In this document: positions 26,327 to 34,514 of the stretch, piece after piece
Numbering within the stretch: the first letter of the stretch is position 1
Layout of the letters: every line of letters starts with the position of its first letter
Origin: Halomonas jincaotanensis
Lineage (GTDB): Bacteria > Pseudomonadota > Gammaproteobacteria > Pseudomonadales > Halomonadaceae
DNA: 64,000 bases
NCBI RefSeq assembly: GCF_018448785.1
Contig: NZ_JAHCLU010000009.1
Location: forward strand, 62,001 to 126,000
Reading direction: 5' to 3'
Notes under the pieces: model-generated
The model's input: only the letters and a program-made list of their open reading frames with translations
Told to the model about the DNA's origin: nothing
The model's database searches: none
Position numbers and translations under genes: made by a program

Positions 26327-28054
26327 TTGGCAACCCCTCAGCTGTCATTGAGTTATGGACAGGCCTTCGTTGCCCCGGAGCGACACCGTCATCGTAGTTC
26401 CATGTCGGTGCATCTGCCCGAATCGACGCTGCTCGGCGCGAAGGGGGCCTGTGCGCTGATCAGCGACTCGACGTCGCGTAACACCAACGCCAAACAGGCG
26501 GGCGATCTCAGCGTGCGCGGCTTTATCACCGACTATTTTTCCACGCCTGACCACTGGGATATCAAGACCTCGGCCACGCGAGTGCTCTATGCGCTCAATG
26601 GCTGGTGCTTCAGTCAGAGCCGGCATCTCTCTGAGGGCAGTTATGTCGCTTCGCTGTCGGCGCTGGTCTTTCGCGGCCACGAGGCGCATCTCTTCCATAT
26701 GGGCGACACCCTGGTATTCCGGCTGCGAGGTGCCGAGTTCGAGCAACTTTCCCGCGATCACGTCAATGATCTGGGAGGTTACCGTTTTCCCTCTCGGGCG
26801 CTCGGTATGGATGCCAGCCTCGATATCGAATATCTCAAGATGCCGCTCAAGCAGGGCGATCTTTTTCTCTTCACGACTCAGGTCGCGCAAGGCACGCTGA
26901 TGCCTTCGGAATACGTGCAGCTGATTCGCCAGGACGCCAGTGATCTGGACGCCGCCTGCGAACGGCTGGCAGAGGCGGCCATTTCGCGTGCCCAGTCGCG
27001 CGGCTATGGTGCCGAGCAGTTCTGCTTCCAACTGGTGCGTATCGATCAATTGCCTGACGAAGCGCATGACCATCCAGGCAAGGTGTATGGTGATCTGCCG
27101 ATACCGCCGGAACTCTCGCCCGGCGATCGACTTGATGGTCTCGAGGTGCAGGCAGTGTTGTCGCGAACGGCGCAGTCGCGGGTCTACCGCGTGCGCGACG
27201 TGCTCACCGAGCGCGAAATGGTATTGAAGGCGCCGAGCCCCGAGCTTTCTACCCGCAACGCTTACCTCGAACACTTCCTGCTGCAACAGTGGGTTGTCGA
27301 GCGAGTCAAGTCGCCCTTTGTGGTCCGGGTCATGGAGTCCTCGCGGCCGCGACGCTATCTCTATTACCTGATGGCCCATGTAGAAGGCGAGACCCTCGTG
27401 GAATGGGCACGAAAGCATCCGCAGGCAAGTCTGGTGCAGCGGCTGGACATCGCCAATCAATTGGGCAAGGCGATCCAGGCGCTGCATCATCGGGATCTGC
27501 TGCATCAGCAGATCCACCCCGGCAACGTGCTGATCGACCCGCATGGTCAGGTGGTGTTGGTCGATTTCAGTGCTTGCCACCTTCGCGATGTCGACGGTCA
27601 CAAGCGCTCCCGGCAGTTGGTCAATCAGGTAGGGCTCACTCAACATACCGCACCGGAGTACGCCTTGGGTGACGACGTGGGTCGCCGCAGTGACCAGTAT
27701 TCGTATGCGTCTACCGTCTACTGGCTGCTGACCGACGAGCTGCCCTTCGCGCTGTCACCCGACCGTTTGCGCAGCCACACCGATCTGGAGCAGCTCAACT
27801 ATCGTAGCGCGAGAACCCGCAATCCCGAAGTCGATCCAGCGCTGGACGACGCGTTGCGTCGTGCGCTGGATCCACAACGCTCACTGCGTTATCGGCGCCT
27901 GTCGGAATTCCTGCATGCGCTTCGCCGCCCGCTGGGAGAGGAGCGACAGGGACGCCGAGCCGTCCCGCGGATGTTTCGCGAACCGGCTCGGTTCTGGCAG
28001 GGCGTGGCAGGAGTGCTGCTCTTGCTGCTAGTCCTGTCGTGGTTGTTGAGGTAA
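26327..28054 (+). CDS. Protein kinase/PP2C-phosphatase fusion with degenerate active sites
   Basis: This 575-residue protein matches the bifunctional serine/threonine kinase/phosphatase architecture of pseudomonads: a PP2C-like domain (1-240), a kinase-like domain (265-550) and a C-terminal membrane helix (555-574). The chosen start is TTG 26327 with AGAGGAG six bases before it; the frame is open upstream but antisense to ppa. Key residues are eroded. In the phosphatase part the first metal motif is replaced by RHRSSMSVH, VADG by ISDSTS, and the final SDG and DN motifs are gone (TTQVAQ, EQFCF), while GDT is kept. In the kinase part Lys301, Asn400, Asp413 and APE remain, but HRD is HQQ (393-395). 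A scaffold or sensor role is more likely than full catalysis. Confidence 0.82.
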   Translation: MATPQLSLSYGQAFVAPERHRHRSSMSVHLPESTLLGAKGACALISDSTSRNTNAKQAGDLSVRGFITDYFSTPDHWDIKTSATRVLYALNGWCFSQSRHLSEGSYVASLSALVFRGHEAHLFHMGDTLVFRLRGAEFEQLSRDHVNDLGGYRFPSRALGMDASLDIEYLKMPLKQGDLFLFTTQVAQGTLMPSEYVQLIRQDASDLDAACERLAEAAISRAQSRGYGAEQFCFQLVRIDQLPDEAHDHPGKVYGDLPIPPELSPGDRLDGLEVQAVLSRTAQSRVYRVRDVLTEREMVLKAPSPELSTRNAYLEHFLLQQWVVERVKSPFVVRVMESSRPRRYLYYLMAHVEGETLVEWARKHPQASLVQRLDIANQLGKAIQALHHRDLLHQQIHPGNVLIDPHGQVVLVDFSACHLRDVDGHKRSRQLVNQVGLTQHTAPEYALGDDVGRRSDQYSYASTVYWLLTDELPFALSPDRLRSHTDLEQLNYRSARTRNPEVDPALDDALRRALDPQRSLRYRRLSEFLHALRRPLGEERQGRRAVPRMFREPARFWQGVAGVLLLLLVLSWLLR

Positions 28055-28065
28055 GCCGCCCGGCT

Positions 28066-29325
28066 CTACAGCGTGAAGACGGGCAGCCTGCGCTCGACCT
28101 TGTACCCGGCCAGCCGGGCCACCTTGGGCAGGCCGTTGACGAAGGGGGGGAAATCCTCGCCCTGGATCAGCGGCGAAAGATAGCGACGACAGGCGTCGGT
28201 GATACCGAAACCATCGTCGCGAATGAATTCCTTCGGCATGAACTTCTCGCGGTTGGCCACCTCGGCCAGTGGGGCAGCTTCGATACGCCACTGATAAGGC
28301 GTATCGCTGAGGCGCTTGATCGCCGGCATCATGGCGTTCTTGCCTTCCAGTGCCAGTTCCACGGCCTTCTCGCCAACGGCATAGGCCTGTTCGACGTCGG
28401 TCTTCGACGCCAGGTGGCGGGCGGCGCGCTGCAGGTAATCGGCCACGGCCCAATGGTACTTGTAGCCCAGGTCCTGCTTGACCATACCGGCGAGCGTGGG
28501 CGCCACGCCGCCCAGCTGGCGATGGCCGAAGGCATCGGTGTTGCCGGAGTCGGCCAGGAAGGTGCCATCCTGATAGCGGGCCCCTTCGGACACCACGATC
28601 ACGCAGTAGCCGTAGCGCTTTACGGCATCTTCAACCCGGGCCATGACGGCCGCCCGGTCGAAGGCGACCTCGGGGAAGATCACCAGATGCGGCGGCTCGC
28701 CTTCGCCTTCGCCCGCGAGCGCCCCTGAGGCGGCGATCCAGCCGGCATGGCGCCCCATGACCTCGAGCACGAACACCTTGGTCGAGGTGGCGCACATGGA
28801 TTCGATATCCAGCGAGGCCTCAAGGGTAGACGTGGCGATGTACTTGGCTACGCTGCCGAAGCCAGGCGAATTATCGGTGATTGGCAGATCGTTATCGACG
28901 GTCTTGGGAACGTGGATCGCGGTCAGCGGGTAACCCAGTTTTTCGGACAGCTGCGACACCTTGAGACAGGTATCGGCACTGTCGCCACCGCCGTTGTAAA
29001 AGAAGTAGCGGATGTCATGTGCCCTGAAGACCTCGATCAAGCGCTCGTACTGGGCACGATGCGTCTCGATATCCTTGAGCTTGTAGCGGCAGGAGCCGAA
29101 GGCGCCGCCGGGCGTGTGGCGCAATGCGGCGATGGTCTCGTCGGATTCGCGGCCCACGTCGATCAGATCCTCGGTAAGCGCGCCAATAATGCCGTTATGG
29201 CCGGCGTAGACATTACCAATGCGATCCGAGTGGCGCCGGCAGGCCTGGATGACACCGCATGCGCTGGCGTTGATCACGGCGGTGACACCACCGGATTGGG
29301 CGTAGAAGGCGTTGTGCTGGGCCAT
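28066..29325 (-). CDS. pfp: PPi-type 6-phosphofructokinase
   Basis: This enzyme interconverts fructose 6-phosphate and fructose 1,6-bisphosphate. Two signatures favour pyrophosphate over ATP as phosphate donor: an Asp at the donor-selecting site (NGGGDSADT, where ATP enzymes have GGDGS) and Lys in PKTVDND (ATP enzymes have PGTIDND). MGRHAGWIA binds the sugar phosphate. The 419-residue length suits the clade of bacterial PPi-PFKs. It would run reversibly, serving glycolysis and gluconeogenesis. It converges on the kinase-like gene, and ppa lies 2 kb away, so two PPi consumers are neighbours. The start at 29325 has AGGAG 11 bases before it. Donor specificity is inferred from residues. Confidence 0.88.
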   Translation of the reverse strand: MAQHNAFYAQSGGVTAVINASACGVIQACRRHSDRIGNVYAGHNGIIGALTEDLIDVGRESDETIAALRHTPGGAFGSCRYKLKDIETHRAQYERLIEVFRAHDIRYFFYNGGGDSADTCLKVSQLSEKLGYPLTAIHVPKTVDNDLPITDNSPGFGSVAKYIATSTLEASLDIESMCATSTKVFVLEVMGRHAGWIAASGALAGEGEGEPPHLVIFPEVAFDRAAVMARVEDAVKRYGYCVIVVSEGARYQDGTFLADSGNTDAFGHRQLGGVAPTLAGMVKQDLGYKYHWAVADYLQRAARHLASKTDVEQAYAVGEKAVELALEGKNAMMPAIKRLSDTPYQWRIEAAPLAEVANREKFMPKEFIRDDGFGITDACRRYLSPLIQGEDFPPFVNGLPKVARLAGYKVERRLPVFTL

Positions 29326-29525
29326 GGGGCTTTACTGCTCCTGCTCACATCAAGGGGTCGGGGAGGTGTTGATTCTAGCCGAAAGAGGCATCGGCTGCAT
29401 CTGCGCTGGCTGGCCATCCTGCCGGCGCTTTTGGCTTTCGGTCGGCTGGAGCCGGTCGAAGCCGCCATGCTAGTCTCCCGCTACTTTGTCGCGGACTGCG
29501 GCGGCAAGCTTCCCCCGGAGAGCAC

Positions 29526-30908
29526 ATGCACATTCATATTCTCGGTATCTGCGGCACCTTCATGGGCAGCCTGGCCCTGCTGGGTCGAGAGCTGGGTTTC
29601 ACCGTCAGTGGCTCGGATGCCAATGTCTATCCGCCGATGAGCACCCAGCTCGAGGAGGCGGGCATTGTCCTTCGCGAGGGCTATTCGCCGGCCAACCTCG
29701 AGCCGCGACCGGACCGGGTGGTGATCGGTAATGCCCTCTCGCGGGGCAATCCCGAGGTGGAAGCGGTGCTTAACGCGGGCCTGCCCTATCTCTCGGGCCC
29801 CGAGTGGCTGGCCGAGCAGGTGTTGCCGGGGCGGCGCGTGATCGCGGTGGCTGGCACTCACGGCAAGACCACCACGGCGAGCCTTCTCGCCTGGCTGCTG
29901 GAATCCGCCGGCCTCGCGCCAGGCTTTCTGATCGGCGGGGTGCCGAGGAACTTCGGCGTATCGGCGCGTCTGGGCGGCGAGAGCGCGCCCTTCGTCGTAG
30001 AAGCCGATGAATACGACACCGCCTTCTTCGACAAGCGGTCCAAGTTCGTCCATTACCGATCCGAGATTGCCATCCTCGGCAACCTCGAGTTCGATCACGC
30101 CGATATCTTTCCCGACCTTGCCGCCATCGAGCGCCAGTTTCACCAGCTGGTTCGCACGATACCGGGTCGTGGCCGCCTACTGGTGGCCGATGGCGAGCCG
30201 GCGCTGGACCGTGTGCTCGAGTCGGGTTGCTGGACGCCGGTCGAGCGTTTCGGCTCGGCGATGACCAGTCCCTGGCGGTTGAAGCTGGAGCGTGACGATG
30301 CGTCGCGCTTCCAGGTCATCCACCAGCAGGCCGAGGTGGATGAAGACGCGGTGGTCGATTGGTCCCTGACCGGCGCCTATAATGCCCGCAACGCGCTGGC
30401 TGCTCTCGCCGCGGCCAGCGCGCTGGGGGTTGATCTGGCCCGGGGGGCGGCGGCGCTTTCACGTTTCGAGACGCCGCGGCGCCGGCAGGAGCTTCGTGGT
30501 GAAGTATCCGGCATCCAGGTCATCGACGACTTCGCCCATCACCCCACGGCAATCGCGGCCACGCTGGAGGGGCTGCGCGCCGCAACGCCGCGGGGTCGTT
30601 TGTTGGCCGTGATCGAGCCGCGTTCCAACACCATGCGGCTCGGCACCCTGCGCGATCGGCTGGCGCACAGCGTAGCCGCGGCGGACACCGCCTTCTGGTT
30701 CCAGCCGGCCGACCTCGACTGGTCGCTCGCCCCGGTGCTCGCGGCGAGCCCGGTGGCGTCGCGGCTGTTCGAGGACCTCGACGGCCTGGTGGCGGCCCTG
30801 GTCGCCGAGGCACGCCCGCTGGATCGGATCGTGGTGATGTCCAATGGCGGCTTCGGCGGAATTCACGAAAAGCTGCTGGCAGCCCTGGAGGTAGCGCATG
30901 ACGGATGA
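29526..30908 (+). CDS. mpl: UDP-N-acetylmuramate:L-alanyl-gamma-D-glutamyl-meso-diaminopimelate ligase Mpl
   Basis: Mpl recycles peptidoglycan by joining the released tripeptide to UDP-MurNAc in the cytosol. The 460-residue Mur ligase begins MHIHILGICGTFMGSLALLG, the NAD-like UDP-binding loop. The ATP loop is VAGTHGKTTTASLLAW, and EADEYDTAFFDKRSKF, NLEFDHADIF and VIDDFAHHPTAI are the Mpl-specific blocks. GGAG lies close to the ATG. The last 11 bases overlap the start of ubiX, and LysE follows, so this may be a three-gene transcript. Cell-wall synthesis genes appear again at 38.5-45 kb. Confidence 0.96.
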   Translation: MHIHILGICGTFMGSLALLGRELGFTVSGSDANVYPPMSTQLEEAGIVLREGYSPANLEPRPDRVVIGNALSRGNPEVEAVLNAGLPYLSGPEWLAEQVLPGRRVIAVAGTHGKTTTASLLAWLLESAGLAPGFLIGGVPRNFGVSARLGGESAPFVVEADEYDTAFFDKRSKFVHYRSEIAILGNLEFDHADIFPDLAAIERQFHQLVRTIPGRGRLLVADGEPALDRVLESGCWTPVERFGSAMTSPWRLKLERDDASRFQVIHQQAEVDEDAVVDWSLTGAYNARNALAALAAASALGVDLARGAAALSRFETPRRRQELRGEVSGIQVIDDFAHHPTAIAATLEGLRAATPRGRLLAVIEPRSNTMRLGTLRDRLAHSVAAADTAFWFQPADLDWSLAPVLAASPVASRLFEDLDGLVAALVAEARPLDRIVVMSNGGFGGIHEKLLAALEVAHDG

Positions 30909-31533
30909 TGCTCACCCGGCCACCTGGAACGAGCCCGTCACCGTGGCCATTACCGGGGCGTCCGGCGCCCAGTACGGGTTGCGGCTGATCGAGGCGCTGG
31001 TGGCCGCCGACCATGCGGTCTGGGTGATGATCTCCAAGGCGGCGCATCTGGTCATCGCTACCGAAACCAATATCGAATTGCCGGCGCGTCCCGAACGTCT
31101 TGTCGAGGCGTTGACCCAGTTAACGTGCGCCGGTGAGGGGCAGATCCGCTGTTTCGGTCGTGAGGACTGGATGGCGCCGGTGGCCTCCGGCTCCGGCGCT
31201 TCATCGGCCACGGTGATCTGCCCCTGTTCCACCGGAACGCTCTCGGCGGTGGCCACGGGGGCCAGCAACAACCTGATCGAGCGAGCCGCCGACGTGGCGC
31301 TGAAGGAGCGGCGCAAGTTGATCCTGGTGCCGCGGGAGACGCCGTTCTCGGCCATCCACCTGGAGCACATGCTGGCATTGACGCGGATGGGCGCGGTGAT
31401 TCTGCCCGCGGCGCCGGGGTTCTATCATCAGCCGACGCGCATCGAGGACCTGATCGATTTCATCGTGGCCCGGATTCTCAACCAACTGAGGATTGCCCAC
31501 CGGCTGATGCCGCGCTGGGGGGAAGGTTCTTGA
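30898..31533 (+). CDS. ubiX: Flavin prenyltransferase UbiX
   Basis: UbiX attaches a dimethylallyl group to FMN, making the prenylated flavin used by the UbiD decarboxylase in ubiquinone synthesis. The 211-residue protein has the FMN loop VAITGASGAQYGLRLIEAL, the catalytic region SGSGASSATVICPCSTGTLSAVATGASNNLIERAADV split over a conserved segment, and LVPRETPFSAIHLEHMLALTRMGAVILPAAPGFY near the end. GGAGG lies seven bases before ATG 30898 inside the end of mpl. The stop overlaps the start of the LysE-family gene. Confidence 0.95.
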   Translation: MTDDAHPATWNEPVTVAITGASGAQYGLRLIEALVAADHAVWVMISKAAHLVIATETNIELPARPERLVEALTQLTCAGEGQIRCFGREDWMAPVASGSGASSATVICPCSTGTLSAVATGASNNLIERAADVALKERRKLILVPRETPFSAIHLEHMLALTRMGAVILPAAPGFYHQPTRIEDLIDFIVARILNQLRIAHRLMPRWGEGS

Positions 31534-32153
31534 TCCCGTTGTCGATGCTGTCGGTGTTCGTGCCGACTTTTTTCCTGGTGTCGCTCACGCCCGGCATGTG
31601 CATGACGCTCTCCATGGTGCTGGGAATGACGCAGGGGGTGAGGCGCAGCCTGTGGATGATGGCCGGCGAGCTCTGTGGCGTGGGGTTGGTGGCCGCCGCC
31701 TCGGGGGCCGGGGTCGCCGCGCTCATGCTGCGACAGCCTGAACTGTTCGCGGTATTCAAGTGGCTGGGCGGGCTCTATCTGGCGTATCTGGGGATCATGA
31801 TGTGGCGCAGCCGCGGGCGCATGGCGATTCCACTGGACAGCATGGAGATGCCGCCAGCATCGCGGGGCCAGCTGGCGTTGCAGGGATTCGTGACGGCGGT
31901 GGCCAACCCTAAGGGCTGGGCCTTCTTCGTGGCGCTGTTGCCGCCGTTTCTCGATGCCGGCCGCCCCTTGTTCGGCCAGTTGACGGTACTGGTCGCGCTG
32001 ATCCTGAGCATCGAGTTTGTCTGTCTGCTGCTCTATGCCGCTGGCGGGCGCAGCCTGCGACGTCTGCTCGGGGAAACGCGCAATCTGCGGCTGCTCAACC
32101 GCTTCGCCGGTTCGCTGATGATCGGCGTGGGTGGCTGGCTGGCGCTCGGCTAG
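31530..32153 (+). CDS. LysE family amino-acid exporter
   Basis: LysE/RhtB-type transporters export amino acids or related metabolites. The 207-residue protein has about six hydrophobic segments and the family opening FVPTFFLVSLTPGMCMTLSMVLGMTQG, with ANPKGWAFFVALLPPFL in the middle. The TTG at 31530 overlaps the ubiX stop and has GGAAGG three bases before it; ATG 31545 is an alternative start, which would drop five residues. Its stop overlaps the end of the convergent DedA-PAP2 gene by four bases. The substrate cannot be told from sequence. Confidence 0.87.
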   Translation: MIPLSMLSVFVPTFFLVSLTPGMCMTLSMVLGMTQGVRRSLWMMAGELCGVGLVAAASGAGVAALMLRQPELFAVFKWLGGLYLAYLGIMMWRSRGRMAIPLDSMEMPPASRGQLALQGFVTAVANPKGWAFFVALLPPFLDAGRPLFGQLTVLVALILSIEFVCLLLYAAGGRSLRRLLGETRNLRLLNRFAGSLMIGVGGWLALG

Positions 32154-33553
32154 ACGGGCGCCAGCCAGGCCACGCGGGCGCTGACCAGGGCCAGCGAGGC
32201 GACCACCAGCAGCGGCCAGGGGCAGGGCGCCAGCGAATGCCGTGGACGCCGCAGCCAGGCCAATTGGACCAGGGCGCAGACCACCAGCCCGAGCAAGGCG
32301 CCTCCGATCAGGTCGCTGAGCCAGTGCACCCCGATCATCAAACGCGACAGTGCCATGGGCACGATGATGGCGATGGCTCCCCAGTAGGCCCAGAAGCGAT
32401 GGCCGGGTGAGAGCTCCCTCGCGATGAAGGCGGCCGCCATACCGAACAGGACCACTGCGGTGGAGGTGTGGGCGCTGGGGTAGGCCAGCGAGTCGGCGAG
32501 ATAGTCTGGGGCGTGGGGTCGCTCGCGACCGATGACGGCCTTGCCGAGCGTATTGAGAACGGCAATCCCGATCAGGCCGCCCAGGACATGACCCAACGCC
32601 GCCAGTTGCCGTCGCCACAACAGCCAGACGCCCCATGGTAGCGCCAGCATCACGATGCCCAGCCAGTCACCGACTTTCGCCAGGCCTTGCCCCAGCCCTT
32701 CCATCCAGGGAAAGGCCAGGGAGGCCAGCAGGTCGTGCAACCGCTGGTCCATCGCCAACGGCCCCTGGTGATGGATAATCACCAGCGTCCAGGCAGAAAG
32801 CGCCATCAGCGAGAATAACAGCAACAGCCATGAAGCCAGCGGCGGGTCCCGGTCGTGAGGCGCCGAAAGCAGACGCCATAGGCGTCGCCCCTGGGGATGC
32901 TGGCGCGCCAGCCAATTCAGGCCGCGATAGACGAGGCCGCTGCGGTGGGTCTGATGGCGAAGCCAGGAGAATATCACCGCCAGGATGACGATCATCACCC
33001 CCAAGCCGATCAGCCAGTGCTCCATTGCTTCCGGCATGTCGAGGCGTTCCTGCCAGGTGCGTCCCAAAAGATAGCCGGGCAATACATAGGCGGGCGCCCA
33101 GAGAAGGGCCGAGAGCAGGTTGGCTAGCGTGAAGGTGCGCGGAGACATCTGCAGCATGCCGGCGATCATCGGGATGACGGGGCGAACCGGCCCCACGAAG
33201 CGTCCGAGGAAGACCGAGAAGGTGCCGTAACGCTGGAAGAAACGCTCGCCGTGAGCGATCCACTCCGGATAGCGGGATAGCGGCCACAGCCGATTCACAT
33301 TTTCCCGCTGCGTATAGCCCAACCAGAAACTCAGGCCGTCGCCGAGGATGGCGCCGATAAAGGCGACCAGAATCACCGTGACGGGCGCCAGCTCCTGGTG
33401 ACCGGCCAGTGAGGCGCTGGCCGTGATCAACACCACGCCGGGGACCAGCAGGCCGATCAAGGCCAAGGATTCCACCAGGGCGATGGTACCGATGATCAAT
33501 AATAAGAGCCCTGGTGAAGGGGCAAGCTGGTAGAAGGAATCTAAGATGTTCAC
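32150..33553 (-). CDS. DedA/PAP2 fusion membrane phosphatase
   Basis: Two membrane domains are fused. Residues ~1-200 are DedA (SNARE-associated), with ESLALIGLLVPGVVLI, GDGLSFWLGY and the FxGRFxGPxR-type block FLGRFVGPVRPVIPMIAG; such proteins are linked to polyprenyl-phosphate or phospholipid flipping. Residues ~255-467 are a PAP2 phosphatase with KAVIGRERP, the PSAHT loop and SRLMIGVHWLSD (catalytic His). Together they suggest undecaprenyl-pyrophosphate or lipid-phosphate recycling, which fits the nearby cell-wall genes. GTG 33553 (29 bases after the previous stop) is chosen; an upstream start at 33613 would overlap the previous gene. The exact substrate is inferred. Confidence 0.86.
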   Translation of the reverse strand: MNILDSFYQLAPSPGLLLLIIGTIALVESLALIGLLVPGVVLITASASLAGHQELAPVTVILVAFIGAILGDGLSFWLGYTQRENVNRLWPLSRYPEWIAHGERFFQRYGTFSVFLGRFVGPVRPVIPMIAGMLQMSPRTFTLANLLSALLWAPAYVLPGYLLGRTWQERLDMPEAMEHWLIGLGVMIVILAVIFSWLRHQTHRSGLVYRGLNWLARQHPQGRRLWRLLSAPHDRDPPLASWLLLLFSLMALSAWTLVIIHHQGPLAMDQRLHDLLASLAFPWMEGLGQGLAKVGDWLGIVMLALPWGVWLLWRRQLAALGHVLGGLIGIAVLNTLGKAVIGRERPHAPDYLADSLAYPSAHTSTAVVLFGMAAAFIARELSPGHRFWAYWGAIAIIVPMALSRLMIGVHWLSDLIGGALLGLVVCALVQLAWLRRPRHSLAPCPWPLLVVASLALVSARVAWLAPV

Positions 33554-33581
33554 GCCGGTTGGGCATCCCTCGCGGAGACGG

Positions 33582-34514
33582 TCATGTTTCGGCCAGCCGG
33601 TGGGTGCTCGCAATCAGCCGCTGTTCGAAACGCTCGGTGGTTTCCTGTGGCTGCAGCAGGCTCATGGCCAGGCGACACTCGATGGGGCCCGTCTCGAGCA
33701 GGATCGTGCGTTGCAGCGCCTCTTCCAGGCGCTGGCAGACCATCAATGCCCCGTTTTCACTGGTGTCCGAGAGTACGAGCCAGAAGTCTGCCTGGGACTC
33801 GCGACCCAACAGGTCATGGTCGCGGCAGCGTCTGGACACCTCGTGACAGAGGCTGTCGAGCAGCGCCTGGCGAGCGGCGGGTCCGAACTGTTCGCCAGCC
33901 ATGTCGAGTTGTGGCAAGTGTATCAACACCACGGCGAGACGCTGCTCGAGATGCAAGGCCCGCTCGCACTCACTGTATAACCGATCATGTAGGGTCTGTC
34001 GGTTCAGCGCAGGGCATTCCGGATCGTTAGGGGCGGTCGCCTGCAACAAGGCCTGTTGTCGCAAGGCTTCGCGCGGCGCCAGGCTTGCGACCACCACCAG
34101 TGTCAGGTAGCTGAGTATCAGGTCTATCTCTTGAAGACCGTCGCCCAACCACAACCACATGGGTATCGACAGGATATTAACCAGCGTCGCTGGCCCAAGG
34201 GGCAGCAGCAATAGCGTCAACACAGGTGGCATGCCGATCCACAACGGCGCCGGAAGGGACTGCCGGGGGAGTTCCATGGCGATCAGTAGATACCCGCACA
34301 TCAACACCAGGAAGGCCGATGCCCGCGAATGGTCCTTGTAGCCGAGGCGCAGCAGGGCGGCCAGCAGCATCACCGGAGCCAGTAATGTCGGTAATAGAAT
34401 GCTCGCGTAGTGGCCCATCAGATAAAGCCACAAGGCATGTGCGACGAGCAGCAGAGCGCCCGCCAGATAGGCCATGACATGCAGCGTACGTTGCCAGGTT
34501 GCTGAATCACGCAT
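33582..34514 (-). CDS. Membrane protein with degenerate GGDEF domain
   Basis: The 310-residue protein has five or six hydrophobic segments in residues ~12-145 (MASE-like sensor) and a C-terminal nucleotide-cyclase-like domain (165-310). The usual GGDEF loop is replaced: after Arg238 comes ESQADFW, so both glycines and the first Asp are lost. LNRQTLHDRLYSECERAL and ADFWLVLSDT otherwise follow the GGDEF framework. It is therefore unlikely to make cyclic di-GMP and may bind a nucleotide or partner. Its ATG at 34514 overlaps the upstream gene stop by eight bases, so the pair is coupled. A longer start (34565) would overlap much more. Confidence 0.72.
   Translation of the reverse strand: MRDSATWQRTLHVMAYLAGALLLVAHALWLYLMGHYASILLPTLLAPVMLLAALLRLGYKDHSRASAFLVLMCGYLLIAMELPRQSLPAPLWIGMPPVLTLLLLPLGPATLVNILSIPMWLWLGDGLQEIDLILSYLTLVVVASLAPREALRQQALLQATAPNDPECPALNRQTLHDRLYSECERALHLEQRLAVVLIHLPQLDMAGEQFGPAARQALLDSLCHEVSRRCRDHDLLGRESQADFWLVLSDTSENGALMVCQRLEEALQRTILLETGPIECRLAMSLLQPQETTERFEQRLIASTHRLAET

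Noticed and set aside
26345..27646. 433-codon minus-strand frame opposite the kinase-like gene
   Set aside because: No domain, and the plus strand shows kinase and PP2C fold marks plus a good ribosome site.
33582..34514. Calling the gene an active diguanylate cyclase
   Set aside because: The GGDEF signature is replaced by SQADF, so activity is not supported.
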